Shown here: in pieces, positions 27,307 to 36,558 of the stretch
How the letters are laid out: every line of letters begins with the position of its first letter
Numbering within the stretch: position 1 is the first letter of the stretch
Origin: Curtobacterium flaccumfaciens
Lineage (GTDB): Bacteria; Actinomycetota; Actinomycetes; Actinomycetales; Microbacteriaceae
Reading direction: 5' to 3'
DNA: 64,000 bases
Assembly (NCBI RefSeq): GCF_004361695.1
Contig: NZ_SNVW01000016.1
Coordinates: forward strand, 1-64,000
Program-made: the position numbers and the translations under genes
Notes under the pieces: model-generated
Database searches by the model: none
Seen by the model: only the letters and a program-made list of their open reading frames with translations
Told to the model about the DNA's origin: nothing

Positions 27307-28325
27307 GCGAGTCCAGCACCCGCATCGTCACCGTCACCCCGAACCCGAGCCTCGACCGCACCATCGAGCTCGCAGGCGAACTCCAGCGCGGCGCGGTCCA
27401 GCGAGCGACGCGGAGCACCGCGGAACCCGGCGGCAAGGGCGTCAACGTCTCCCGCGTCGTCGTGGCGAGCGGCGGCGACACCGTCGCGGTCCTGCCCGGC
27501 GACGAGCTCGACCCCGTCCTGCTCGGCCTGGCGACCCGGGGCATCCCGACCGCCGCCCTGCCGATCGGGGCCCCGCTCCGCTCGAACGTCACCGTCACCG
27601 AGCCGACCGGCACGACCACGAAGCTCAACGAGCCCGGGCCGTCCCTCGCCGGACGCCTGGACGACCTCGCCGCCCTCGTCGCCGACACCGCCGCCGCGAC
27701 CGCCACCGGCCCCGCCGCCCGCTGGGTCGTGTTCGCCGGGTCGCTGCCGCCGGGGCTCCCCGACGACGCCCTCGCCGTGCTGGTGCGGGCCGTCCGGCAG
27801 CGCCACGGCGACGACGTCCGCATCGCCGTGGACTCGTCGGGCGTGCCGTTCACCGCGCTGCTGCAGTCCGGCGAACGGATCGACCTGGTCAAGCCGAACG
27901 CCGAGGAACTGGCCGAGGTCGTCGGCGGGGACCCGGACGAGTTCGAGCGCGACGTCGAGGTCGCCGCCCGTGCCGCACAGCGACTCCGCGAGAAGCACGT
28001 CGGCACGGTGCTCCTGACCCTCGGCAGCGCCGGTGCGGTGCTCGTCACCGACGACGGCAGTCACGCCGCCGCCGCGCCCCGGATCACGGCGCGCTCGACC
28101 GTCGGCGCGGGGGACTCCGCACTCGCCGGGTACCTGCTCGCCGAGGTCGCCGGGCAGTCGCCCGAGCAGCGCCTCGCCCAGGCCGTCGCCACCGGGGCCG
28201 CCGCCGCTGCGCTGCCCGGCAGCGACGTGCCCGCCCTCGACCACACCGACCCCGCCGCGATCACCGTCCGGCGACTCCAGCTCGCGTCTGAGCCAGCCCG
28301 AGCGCCAGCCCGAGCGCCGGCCTGA
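27303..28325 (+). CDS. fruK: 1-phosphofructokinase
   Basis: This PfkB-family kinase of 340 residues converts fructose-1-phosphate to fructose-1,6-bisphosphate in the cytoplasm. The N-terminus TVTPNPSLDRTIEL and the PGGKGVNVSRV motif are typical of FruK, and the ATP/catalytic motif TVGAGDSALAGYL lies near residue 263. It sits between the regulator and the PTS transporter, so the three genes form a complete uptake route. The last residues are a low-complexity ARAPA repeat. Confidence 0.93.
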   Translation: MSESSTRIVTVTPNPSLDRTIELAGELQRGAVQRATRSTAEPGGKGVNVSRVVVASGGDTVAVLPGDELDPVLLGLATRGIPTAALPIGAPLRSNVTVTEPTGTTTKLNEPGPSLAGRLDDLAALVADTAAATATGPAARWVVFAGSLPPGLPDDALAVLVRAVRQRHGDDVRIAVDSSGVPFTALLQSGERIDLVKPNAEELAEVVGGDPDEFERDVEVAARAAQRLREKHVGTVLLTLGSAGAVLVTDDGSHAAAAPRITARSTVGAGDSALAGYLLAEVAGQSPEQRLAQAVATGAAAAALPGSDVPALDHTDPAAITVRRLQLASEPARAPARAPA

Positions 28326-28423
28326 CGTCAGCACGCCGAGCGACATCCCCGAAGCACCCCCCGATCACCACCCCCGAAGACCAGCACCCCGTGCGACCGC
28401 AGCACGATTGCAAAGGAGCAACC

Positions 28424-30496
28424 ATGTCCGTCAACACGAGTCCACGCCTCATCAGCGTCCAGCTCGTCGGTCTCGACGAGGACCTCGGCGCCACGTCGAG
28501 CGACGTCATCCGCGTGCTCGCCGACCGCGTCGCCGCCTCCGGTCGCGCCGCGGACGGCGCCACGCTGGCGCAGGACGCCATCGCACGCGAGGCGAGCGTC
28601 GGCACCGGCGTCCCCGGCGGCATCGCGATCCCGCACGCCCGCTCGGCGTCGGTGTCCGAACCGACCCTGGCGTTCTCGCGCCTCGCCCGGAAGGTGTCGT
28701 TCGGCGCCCCGGACGGCGACGCCGACATCGTGTTCATGATCGCCGTGCCGGAGGGGGCGGACAAGGACCACCTGACGGTCCTCTCGACCCTGGCCCGTGC
28801 GCTCATCCGCGACGACTTCACCGCGGCGCTCCGTGCGGCCGCCACCCCGCAGGCGATCGTCGACCTGGTCGATCGCGAGGTGAGCGGCGAGGTGTCCGAA
28901 GCCGGTGTCGGGAAGGCGAGCAGCGCCTCCAGTCCGACCCCGCCCGCTGGTGAGACGGCGACCCAGCGCAAGCTCATCGTCGGCGTCACCGCCTGCCCCA
29001 CCGGCATCGCGCACACCTACATGGCAGCAGACGCGCTCGTCGCGGCGGCCGAGCGGGCCGGCGCCGAGATGCACGTCGAGACCCAAGGGTCCTCGCAGGT
29101 CGAGCCGCTCGACCCCGCGCTCATCGCCCGCGCCGACGCCGTCGTCTTCGCGGTCGACGTCGACGTGCGCGACCGCAGCCGCTTCGCCGGCAAGCCCCTC
29201 GTCTCCGGACCCGTCAAGCGCGGCGTCGACGAGCCCGACAAGATGATCGCCGAGGCGATCCGCGCGTCCGAGGACCCGAACGCCGCGCGCGTGCAGGGCG
29301 GCGCCGCCACGACCGAGACGACCGCGAAGAACGAGCACTTCGGCCAGGCGCTCAAGCGCTGGCTGCTCACCGGTGTCAGCTACATGATCCCGTTCGTCGC
29401 GGGCGGCGGGCTCCTCATCGCGCTCGGCTTCCTGCTCGCCGGGTACGGCATCGCGCTGCAGCACGGCGACTCCGGGCAGAACAACGCGGTGTTCACGCTG
29501 ACGAACTACACGCTGCTGAACCTGCCGCCCGAGGGCCTCGGCTACTACCTCGGCGCCGCCGCGTTCCAGATCGGCGGGATCTCGCTCGGCTTCCTGGTCG
29601 CTGCCCTCGCCGGGTACATCGCCTACGCCATGGCCGACCGACCCGGCATCGCACCCGGCTTCGTCGCCGGGTCGATCGCCGTCTTCATGAACGCCGGGTT
29701 CCTCGGTGGTCTGATCGGTGGCCTCATCGCCGGTGCTGCCGCGTACTGGATCGGCCGCATCCCGACCTGGCGCTGGCTGCGTGGCCTGATGCCGGTCGTG
29801 ATCATCCCGCTGTTCGCCTCGATCATCGCCTCCGGCCTCATGCTGCTCGTGCTCGGTGGACCCATCGCCTGGCTGATGACGCAGCTGACCGAGTTCCTCA
29901 ACTCGCTCTCCGGCGCCTCGGCGATCCTGCTCGGCATCATCCTCGGCCTGATGATGGCGTTCGACCTCGGTGGTCCGGTCAACAAGGTGGCGTACGCGTT
30001 CGCCGTCGCCGGGCTCGGTGCCGGCACCGCGACGAACGTCGTGCCGTTCGAGATCATGGCCGCGGTGATGGCCGCCGGCATGGTGCCGCCGCTCGCCCTC
30101 GCGCTGGCCTCGACCGTCCTGTACCGCAAGGGCTTCACGAAGCCGGAGCGCGAGAACGGCAAGGCCGCATGGCTGCTCGGGGCCTCGTTCATCTCCGAGG
30201 GCGCGATCCCGTTCGCCGCGGCCGACCCGCTGCGGGTCATCCCGGCGTCGATGGTCGGCGCCGCGGTCACGGGAGCGATCTCGATGGCGGCCGGCGTGAC
30301 CTCGCGGGCGCCGCACGGCGGGATCTTCGTGTTCTTCGCCATCGGCGACGTCGCGATGTTCATCGTCGCGATCCTGGCGGGCACCGTCGTCTCGGCGCTC
30401 GTGCTGGTCGCGCTGAAGAAGTGGGTGCGGCGTGCGCCGGCGGCGGACGCCGCCGTCTCCGAGACGGCAGCCGACCGCGTGGCCGTCGCCGTGTAA
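28424..30496 (+). CDS. fruA: PTS fructose transporter, fused EIIA-EIIB-EIIC
   Basis: The 690-residue protein imports fructose and phosphorylates it to fructose-1-phosphate. EIIA occupies about residues 1-150 with phospho-His71 in GIAIPHARS; a linker leads to EIIB (about 183-285) with phospho-Cys191 in TACPTGIAHT; EIIC follows (about 310-665) with some nine helices and the DLGGPVNKVAYAF motif. The ATG at 28424 has AAAGGAG upstream; an earlier in-frame GTG lacks one. HPr is not fused, so a separate ptsH must exist elsewhere. The 98-bp gap before it has no other visible signal. Confidence 0.95.
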   Translation: MSVNTSPRLISVQLVGLDEDLGATSSDVIRVLADRVAASGRAADGATLAQDAIAREASVGTGVPGGIAIPHARSASVSEPTLAFSRLARKVSFGAPDGDADIVFMIAVPEGADKDHLTVLSTLARALIRDDFTAALRAAATPQAIVDLVDREVSGEVSEAGVGKASSASSPTPPAGETATQRKLIVGVTACPTGIAHTYMAADALVAAAERAGAEMHVETQGSSQVEPLDPALIARADAVVFAVDVDVRDRSRFAGKPLVSGPVKRGVDEPDKMIAEAIRASEDPNAARVQGGAATTETTAKNEHFGQALKRWLLTGVSYMIPFVAGGGLLIALGFLLAGYGIALQHGDSGQNNAVFTLTNYTLLNLPPEGLGYYLGAAAFQIGGISLGFLVAALAGYIAYAMADRPGIAPGFVAGSIAVFMNAGFLGGLIGGLIAGAAAYWIGRIPTWRWLRGLMPVVIIPLFASIIASGLMLLVLGGPIAWLMTQLTEFLNSLSGASAILLGIILGLMMAFDLGGPVNKVAYAFAVAGLGAGTATNVVPFEIMAAVMAAGMVPPLALALASTVLYRKGFTKPERENGKAAWLLGASFISEGAIPFAAADPLRVIPASMVGAAVTGAISMAAGVTSRAPHGGIFVFFAIGDVAMFIVAILAGTVVSALVLVALKKWVRRAPAADAAVSETAADRVAVAV

Positions 30497-30516
30497 TCGA
30501 CGCCCTGATCGCGTGC

Positions 30517-30552
30517 CTGGAGGCGCGGTGCCAGCTGGCACCGCGCCTCCAG
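30517..30552. repeat. 36-bp perfect palindrome of the CTGGAGGCGCGG family
   Basis: The 18-nt halves are exact reverse complements with no spacer. It lies between the convergent fruA and hexosaminidase genes and could terminate both. Confidence 0.9.
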
Positions 30553-30587
30553 TCCGTCACCGGTGACGTCGCGGACCGCCGGCGCGG

Positions 30588-32357
30588 CTACTCGGCGATG
30601 TTCGCCGTCACCGCGTCGATGTAGGCCGCGCGCTCCTCGCGCGAGTGCGGACGCCCGGGGACGCCCGGACGCTGCTCCCACGGGAACGGACCGGCCTCGT
30701 GCCGGTACTCGATGCCCATCGCCTCGAGCCGGGCGACGTGCTCCGCGAGCCGACCGCGGAACTCCGCGACGTCACGGGGACCGGTCACGTCGGCCGACCA
30801 GAGCGCCTCGGCGAGGGCCGCGACGCGCGGGAACAGCTGGTAGTCGAGCTTCCGCGCGGTGTCCACGTGCTCGGTCCACATGTTGCCCTGGCCGCCGATG
30901 ACGTGCGCCCGCTCAGCCTCGGTGAGGTCGGACGGCACCGGGTCGAACGCGAAGACGTCGTCGACCGTCAGGACGATCGACACCGGGATCGGCTCGGTCT
31001 CGAGGTCGCTCTGCCGGTAGTCGAGGTACACCTGGTCGTCCGGCGCGGAGATCACGTCGTGCCCCCGCTTCGCCGCGGTCCGGGCCCCGGTCAGGCCACG
31101 CCACGAGACCACGGTCGCCGACTTCGACAGCGTGCCACCCTCGAGGATCTCGTCCCAGCCGAACGCCCGGCGACCGTGCGACTCGACGTGCGCGGCCAGC
31201 CGGCCGATGATCCACGCCTGCAGCTGTTCTTCGTCCTCGAGGCCGAGCTCGCGGATGCGCTCCTGCGTGCGCGGGTCCTGCTCCCACTGCACCTTCGGGC
31301 ACTCGTCCCCGCCGACGCCGATGTACTCGGAGGGGAACAGGGCGATGACCTCGTCGAGGACGTCCTGGAAGAACGCGACCGTCGACTCCTCGGCGTTGAG
31401 GACGTCCTCGGCGATGCCCCACTCGGTCCAGACGTCGACCGGCTGCCCGGACACCCCGAGCTCCGGGTACGCGGCGAGGGCGGCGCGGACGTGGCCGGGC
31501 GTCTCGATCTCGGGGACGACGGTGACGAACCGGTCGGCGGCGTAGGCCACGATCTCGCGGATGTCGTCCTGCGTGTAGTAGCCGCCGTGCGGACGGCCGT
31601 CCTTGCCGGCGACGACGAGTTCGCCGTCGGGGCCGGGGACGTGCGCGCCGACCTGCGACTCCGTACGCCAGGACCCGATCTCGGTCAGCCGCGGGTACTT
31701 CCGGATCTCGATGCGCCACCCCTGGTCCTCGGTGAGGTGGAAGTGCAGCCGGTTGAGGCGGTGGGCAGCGAGCTGGTCGATGACCCGCATGACCTCGTGC
31801 TTCGTGCGGAAGTGCCGGGCGACGTCGAGCATGACGCCGCGCCAGGCGAAGGCCGGGGCGTCCTCGACGGTGACCGCGGGGATCGTCCACGGGCCCTGGC
31901 CGACCCGGCCCCTGCGGTAGACGTCGGCGGGGAGGGACTGCAGGAGGGCCTGCACGCCGTAGAAGACGCCGGCGGCGCTGCCACCGGTGACCTCGACGCG
32001 GTCGGGCGTGACGACGAGGCGGAACGACTCGGAGCGGTCGCCGCCGGGGCCCGCGGGCAGGCCGGTGGTGCGGGCGGTGGCAGCGTCTGCTGGGGTGGCG
32101 ACGTCCGCGGTGGCGTCCGTGGTGGCTTCCGCGTCGTCGGCGACGCGGAGCACGATCACGTCGGTGGTGTGGGCGGCGCCGTCGTCGGCATCGCGCACCG
32201 GCAGCCCGGTCGATCCGCGCAGCGTCTGCTGCAGGTACAGTCGGACGGACTCGCTCGCAGGGTCTGCGGCGATGCGTGTCGACGGGGTGATCGCGAAGGC
32301 ACCGACACCCGGTTCGGTGCGGCGCGGCCGTGGGATGAGCATGTCGCAGTCCACCAT
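30588..32357 (-). CDS. Beta-N-acetylhexosaminidase, glycoside hydrolase family 20
   Basis: The 589-residue enzyme removes terminal GlcNAc (or GalNAc) from chitobiose, glycans or wall fragments. The N-terminal GH20b domain (about residues 15-165) precedes the TIM barrel (about 170-510), with the catalytic Asp-Glu pair in VGGDECPK, preceded by the HFHLTEDQGWRIEI strand. There is no signal peptide, so it acts on imported sugars. The start at 32357 is the longest; an internal ATG at 32342 is possible. It is divergent from a ROK regulator, with only about 30 bp between them, so both promoters must overlap. Confidence 0.92.
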   Translation of the reverse strand: MVDCDMLIPRPRRTEPGVGAFAITPSTRIAADPASESVRLYLQQTLRGSTGLPVRDADDGAAHTTDVIVLRVADDAEATTDATADVATPADAATARTTGLPAGPGGDRSESFRLVVTPDRVEVTGGSAAGVFYGVQALLQSLPADVYRRGRVGQGPWTIPAVTVEDAPAFAWRGVMLDVARHFRTKHEVMRVIDQLAAHRLNRLHFHLTEDQGWRIEIRKYPRLTEIGSWRTESQVGAHVPGPDGELVVAGKDGRPHGGYYTQDDIREIVAYAADRFVTVVPEIETPGHVRAALAAYPELGVSGQPVDVWTEWGIAEDVLNAEESTVAFFQDVLDEVIALFPSEYIGVGGDECPKVQWEQDPRTQERIRELGLEDEEQLQAWIIGRLAAHVESHGRRAFGWDEILEGGTLSKSATVVSWRGLTGARTAAKRGHDVISAPDDQVYLDYRQSDLETEPIPVSIVLTVDDVFAFDPVPSDLTEAERAHVIGGQGNMWTEHVDTARKLDYQLFPRVAALAEALWSADVTGPRDVAEFRGRLAEHVARLEAMGIEYRHEAGPFPWEQRPGVPGRPHSREERAAYIDAVTANIAE

Positions 32358-32387
32358 TCCTCAATGATCTTTCGTAATATGGAGGCT
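32358..32387. promoter_or_regulatory. Shared control region of the hexosaminidase and ROK genes
   Basis: This is a compact AT-rich spacer. TTTCGTAATAT resembles part of known ROK (NagC/Mlc-like) operators, and CCTC...GGAGG marks a loose dyad that includes the ROK gene's ribosome site. Autoregulation and control of the hexosaminidase are inferred. Confidence 0.4.
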
Positions 32388-33536
32388 ATGGCCGTGGACG
32401 AGACCGTGTCAACGCTTCCGGGCGGCGTCGTGGGCAGCACCCCGGGGATGCTCCGCCTCATCAACTCGCGGGCGATCCTCGACGAGCTCTTCCGCGACGA
32501 CACCTCGCACACCGTCACCGAGCTGAGCCGCACGGTCGGGCTCTCGCGACCCACCGTCGAGGCCGCACTCGCCGACCTGGTGGCCGAGGGCTGGGTCACC
32601 GAGGCCGAGGCGATCGCCACGCCGAACAAGGCCGGCCGCCGGGCGAAGCGCTTCCGTGCCGACGCCGGGGCCGGGTCCGTGCTGGGTGTCGACCTCGGGC
32701 TGCACGGCATCGTCGGGCTCCGGTCCGACCTGCGCGGCCAGCAGCTCGCCCGGGTGGAGGAGGTCTACGCCGACCTCGCCTCGGCCGAGCAGGCGTGGGA
32801 GAGCGTGCAGGACGTCGTCCGCCGGCTCGTCGACGGCACCGAGCCGTCGAAGCTCCTCGCCGCCACCTTCGGCGTGCCGGCCGTCGTCGACCGATCCGGC
32901 GAGATCGACTACACCGTCGCGGTCCCGCAGTGGGTCGAACGACGGGTGCCCGGCCGCATCGGCGACCTGTTCCCCGGCTCCGCCACGTTCTTCGACAACG
33001 ACGCGAAGCTCGCCGCCACCGCCGAGGCCATGTGGGGACGCTTCCGCGGCGTGCAGGACGGCCTGTACCTGGTGATGGGTCGCCAGATCGGTGCGGCCTA
33101 CCTGATCGACGGACAGCTCGCGCGCGGTGCGCGCGGTGCGGCGGGCGAGACGGGTGGCCTGGCATCGACCGGTTGGCCGAGCGCACCCGCCCGCCTGGAG
33201 GCACGGATCCCCTCCGGCTCCGACCTCGAGTCCGTCATGGCGTCGGCCGGGCAGGGCGACGCCGAGGCGTCGGCGATCGTGCGGGCGTTCGCCGCGGACG
33301 TCGCGCCCGGTGTCGTGCAGCTCGTCACGACGATCGACCCCGAGGTCGTGGTCGTCGGGGGTGAGGTGCTGCCCGCTGCGGCCGTGTTCGCCGAGGCGCT
33401 CGCCGAGGTCGTCACGCCGCAGCTCAGGCACCCGGTGGAGATCGTCCCGTCGACGGTCGGCCGCGACGCCGTGGCGCGCGGCGCACTCGCGCGGTCGCTC
33501 ACCCACGTCCGGACGTCGCACATGGGGCTGGGCTGA
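32388..33536 (+). CDS. ROK-family transcriptional regulator
   Basis: The 382-residue protein has an N-terminal winged helix (about residues 20-80; TVTELSRTVGLSRPTVEAALADL) and a ROK sugar-sensing domain (GVDLGLHGIVGLRSDLRGQ, TFGVPAVVDRSGEI, FFDNDAKLAATAEA). The zinc-binding CxCGxxGC segment of typical ROK proteins is absent: the equivalent stretch (GETGGLASTG) has no cysteine. GGAGG ends 2 nt before the ATG at 32388 and 8 nt before GTG 32394, so the true start may be the latter. A CTGGAGGCACGG half-repeat lies inside at about 33194. It probably controls GlcNAc-related genes. Confidence 0.88.
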   Translation: MAVDETVSTLPGGVVGSTPGMLRLINSRAILDELFRDDTSHTVTELSRTVGLSRPTVEAALADLVAEGWVTEAEAIATPNKAGRRAKRFRADAGAGSVLGVDLGLHGIVGLRSDLRGQQLARVEEVYADLASAEQAWESVQDVVRRLVDGTEPSKLLAATFGVPAVVDRSGEIDYTVAVPQWVERRVPGRIGDLFPGSATFFDNDAKLAATAEAMWGRFRGVQDGLYLVMGRQIGAAYLIDGQLARGARGAAGETGGLASTGWPSAPARLEARIPSGSDLESVMASAGQGDAEASAIVRAFAADVAPGVVQLVTTIDPEVVVVGGEVLPAAAVFAEALAEVVTPQLRHPVEIVPSTVGRDAVARGALARSLTHVRTSHMGLG

Positions 33537-33610
33537 CCACCGGCGGTCGGCGGGGCTGATCCCCAGGTCGCGCGCCGGGTTCTGTCAGGGCGTTCAGGGA
33601 CCATGGACGC

Positions 33611-34345
33611 ATGACGACTGCCCTGGCCGCGCCGGCCACGACCGTGACAGCCGCCGGGGACTCCGAGATGGGTGGCCTCTCGGGGCTCGTGCTCCAACTC
33701 ATCGACGCCCTGGGGGAGTGGGGCGTCGCGCTCATGCTCTTCGTCGAGACGGTGTTCCCGCCGATCCCGTCCGAGGTGATCCTGCCGCTGGCCGGGTTCC
33801 TCGCCGGTGCCGGCCGGATGAACCTCGTGCTCGTCCTGGTGCTCGCCACCCTCGGGTCGTACCTCGGCGCGCTGGTGCTGTACTGGCTCGGAGCGGTGAT
33901 CGGCTTCGAGCGGACCACCCGGTGGCTCGGCAAGCTGCCCCTCGTCGACGAGGACGACTTCCGCAAGGCCGCCGACTGGTTCCACCGGCACGGCAAGAGT
34001 GCGGTGTTCTTCGGTCGCTTCGTGCCGATCGTCCGCAGCCTGATCTCGCTGCCCGCCGGCGCCGACCGGATGCACCTCGGCACCTTCTCGCTCTTCACGA
34101 TCATCGCCAGCGGGATCTGGAACAGCGCACTCGTGCTGCTCGGCGCCGCGTTCGGCAACCAGTACGACCGGGTCGAGCAGTACACGGAGTGGATCGACCG
34201 GGTGCTCTACGTCGCGATCGCCGTGGTCGTCGTGACCTTCGTCGTGCGGCGGGTCCGTCGGACCCGTGCCGAGCGCGCCGGCCGCTCCGGATCGTCCGAC
34301 CCGGTCGCGCGCGGGCGCCGCCGGGCCGAACCCGCCGAGGACTGA
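33611..34345 (+). CDS. DedA-family membrane protein
   Basis: The 244-residue protein has the SNARE-associated/DedA (DUF in VTT family) pattern: FVETVFPPIPSEVILPLAGFLA with the conserved E and PxPxE, G-rich helix 2, and the FFGRFVPIVRSLISLPAG motif with essential Arg. About five hydrophobic segments are seen. DedA proteins are thought to flip undecaprenyl phosphate or other lipids and to support membrane energetics. The C-terminal 35 residues are a basic cytoplasmic tail. It is a single gene. Confidence 0.9.
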   Translation: MTTALAAPATTVTAAGDSEMGGLSGLVLQLIDALGEWGVALMLFVETVFPPIPSEVILPLAGFLAGAGRMNLVLVLVLATLGSYLGALVLYWLGAVIGFERTTRWLGKLPLVDEDDFRKAADWFHRHGKSAVFFGRFVPIVRSLISLPAGADRMHLGTFSLFTIIASGIWNSALVLLGAAFGNQYDRVEQYTEWIDRVLYVAIAVVVVTFVVRRVRRTRAERAGRSGSSDPVARGRRRAEPAED

Positions 34346-34358
34346 GCCCGGCTGCTCG

Positions 34359-34562
34359 TCAGGCCTTCGTCAGCGCCGACTCCTTGTGGGCCGCGCGCTT
34401 GCCGGACTTCTCCGACTCGATGATCCAGTAGGGGTCGTCGTCCGTCGGCCGGAACGTCTGCCCGTCGAACCGGAAGTCCTTGGTCTTCTTCTCGACCAAC
34501 GTGCCGGTCGTCGTCCCCTGCGACGTGTTCCAGTGCACTTCGTCGCCCTTCGACAGCGCCAT
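34359..34562 (-). CDS. DUF2945 (HVA1/TUDOR-like) small protein
   Basis: The 67-residue protein matches the DUF2945 layout: KGDEVHWNTSQGTTTGTLVEK at the start, then FRPTDDDPYWIIESEKSGKRAAHKESAL. It is predicted to fold as a small SH3/TUDOR-like barrel of unknown role. AAGGAGGA lies just upstream of the ATG. It converges with the DedA gene, with 13 bp between stops. Confidence 0.85.
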   Translation of the reverse strand: MALSKGDEVHWNTSQGTTTGTLVEKKTKDFRFDGQTFRPTDDDPYWIIESEKSGKRAAHKESALTKA

Positions 34563-34762
34563 CCTGTCCTCCTTGCGTGATCGCTCACCTTCGTGGGAGT
34601 CGGACTGTACCCCGATGCATCCGCATGAACACAGGGAAGTAGGCCGATCACGATGTCATAACGCCGCAGCGGAATCGAATGCGGACGCGTACCGTACTGG
34701 GTGAGTCACCTTGCTGGCAACTGCCACGGACAACCGGGCTCCGAACACGGAACGACGACACC

Positions 34763-35815
34763 ATGACCCTGCTCGACAGCGTACGGACGGACACGGTCCT
34801 CTCGGGCCGCTACCGGCTCGTGAAGCTGATCGGCACGGGCGGCATGGGGTCGGTCTACGAAGCACGCGACGAGCACACGTACCGCGCGGTCGCCGTGAAG
34901 ATGTTCGCGACGCCGGACTCGATGACGACGGCCGACCGGGTGCGCCAGGAGCGCGAGATCCGGTTGCTCAGCATGCTCTCGCACCCCGGGCTCATCCCGC
35001 TGTACGACGCCGGCACCCACGAGTTCGACGACGGTCCGCACCGGTACATCGTGATGGAGCTCATCGCGGACACCACGCTGCTGCGTCGCCTGGCCGGCGG
35101 GGCGCTGCACAACTACGAGGTGGCCGACCTCGGGGCACAGCTGGCCGACGCGCTGGCGTACGTGCACTCCCGCGGGATCGTGCACCGCGACGTCAAGCCC
35201 GCCAACATCCTCATCAGCGACGAGGGGTCGTCCGGGTTCGCCCGCACCGTGAAGCTGACCGACTTCGGCGTCGCGCACTTCGTCGACGGCTCGCGGCTGA
35301 CGAACGACGGCACGATCATCGGCACGGCCGCCTACCTCAGCCCCGAGCAGGTCGCCGGGGAACCGATCAGCTTCGCCACCGACGTCTACTCGCTCGGGCT
35401 CGTCCTGCTCGAGGCACTGACCGGCAAGCAGGAGTACTCCGGCACCCTGATCGAGGCGGCCCTCGCCCGGCTGCGCCACGACCCGGAGATCCCCGAGGGC
35501 ATCGCGCCGGAGTGGCGGGACCTGCTCGCGAAGATGACCGCCCGCGACCCCGAGCGCCGCCCGACCGCGGTCGCCATCGCGAACGCCCTGCGCGGCGGGT
35601 CGACCCAGGTCACCGGACCGGTGCCGCTCGGCCCGCAGCGGGTCAAGCACAAGCGCGACCACCGCATGCACCGGGCAGCGCACCGGCACGCCCGGCGCGG
35701 CACCTTCGCGGTGGTGCGCCGCTGGCGTCGGCGGAACGTGCTCGTCGGATCGTTCGCGGCGTTCGGCGTCCTCGTCGCGTGCGGTGCCGCGTACGTGGCG
35801 GGCATGCTGCACTGA
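34763..35815 (+). CDS. Membrane-anchored Ser/Thr protein kinase
   Basis: The 350-residue Hanks-type kinase has a Gly-rich loop GTGGMGSVY, the ATP-anchoring Lys46, catalytic HRDVKPANIL, DFG in LTDFGVAHF, and an APE-like TAAYLSPEQV segment. After a basic juxtamembrane region (residues about 290-325) a single helix (about 327-348) ends the protein, leaving only a few residues outside. It therefore lacks the PASTA or other sensor domain of PknB. The ATG at 34763 precedes the conserved start; an upstream in-frame start would add 28 unconserved residues. It is a single gene; substrates are unknown. Confidence 0.9.
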   Translation: MTLLDSVRTDTVLSGRYRLVKLIGTGGMGSVYEARDEHTYRAVAVKMFATPDSMTTADRVRQEREIRLLSMLSHPGLIPLYDAGTHEFDDGPHRYIVMELIADTTLLRRLAGGALHNYEVADLGAQLADALAYVHSRGIVHRDVKPANILISDEGSSGFARTVKLTDFGVAHFVDGSRLTNDGTIIGTAAYLSPEQVAGEPISFATDVYSLGLVLLEALTGKQEYSGTLIEAALARLRHDPEIPEGIAPEWRDLLAKMTARDPERRPTAVAIANALRGGSTQVTGPVPLGPQRVKHKRDHRMHRAAHRHARRGTFAVVRRWRRRNVLVGSFAAFGVLVACGAAYVAGMLH

Positions 35816-35888
35816 CGTCCGTCGCCCGGCTACGTCGTCAGCGAACGGTAGCGCTCCGAGGCCGTGCGTCCCTGGCAGGATGGACAGC

Positions 35889-36512
35889 ATGACCGACCAG
35901 CGCTGGATCAAGATCTGCGGCCTGTCGACGCCCGAGACCGTGGACGCCGCCATCGACGCGGGTGCCGACGCGGTCGGGTTCGTCTTCGCCGCGGGCAGCC
36001 CCCGGACCGTGACCGCCGACCTGGCGAAGCAGCTCGTCGAACGGGTGCCGGACGGCATCGACGCCGTCGGGGTGTTCCGCGACCAGGAGATCGACGAGAT
36101 CGTGGGCATCGCGTCCGAGGTCGGGCTGACCACCCTGCAGCTCCACGGCGGCGAATCGGCGACGGACTTCGCCCGCGCGCGTGACGCCGGGTTCTTCACC
36201 ATCCGGGCGGTCGCCGCCGAGGACTACCTCCGCGAGACGCCCGAGGTGCGCGACTCGTACGACCACGACCTGCTGCTGCTCGACGCCGCGGTGCCGGGCA
36301 GCGGGCGACTGATCGACCCCGCCTCGATCGACGGGAAGGTCGACGAGGCCTGGATCCTCGCCGGTGGGCTCACGCCGGCGAACGTCGTCGCCGCGATCGA
36401 GTCCCTCGACCCGGACGGCGTGGACGTCTCGAGCGGCGTGGAGTCCGAGCGCGGTGTCAAGGACGCGGCGAAGATCCGGGCCTTCGTCGAGGCCGTCCGC
36501 AGCATCCCCTGA
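35889..36512 (+). CDS. trpF: Phosphoribosylanthranilate isomerase
   Basis: The 207-residue TIM barrel catalyses the third step of tryptophan synthesis (PRA to CdRP). Family motifs are KICGLSTPE at the N-terminus (catalytic Cys within ICG), GFVFAAGSPR, LQLHGGES, LLLDAAVPGSG, WILAGGLTPANV and GVDVSSGVE (catalytic Asp in VDVSSGVE). The ATG at 35889 follows AGGA by 8 nt. It is isolated from other trp genes, as is common in actinobacteria. Confidence 0.93.
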   Translation: MTDQRWIKICGLSTPETVDAAIDAGADAVGFVFAAGSPRTVTADLAKQLVERVPDGIDAVGVFRDQEIDEIVGIASEVGLTTLQLHGGESATDFARARDAGFFTIRAVAAEDYLRETPEVRDSYDHDLLLLDAAVPGSGRLIDPASIDGKVDEAWILAGGLTPANVVAAIESLDPDGVDVSSGVESERGVKDAAKIRAFVEAVRSIP

Positions 36513-36558
36513 CAGTCCAGCGCTGAAGGGACCGCCCCGACGGGACGCCGCCGGCGCG

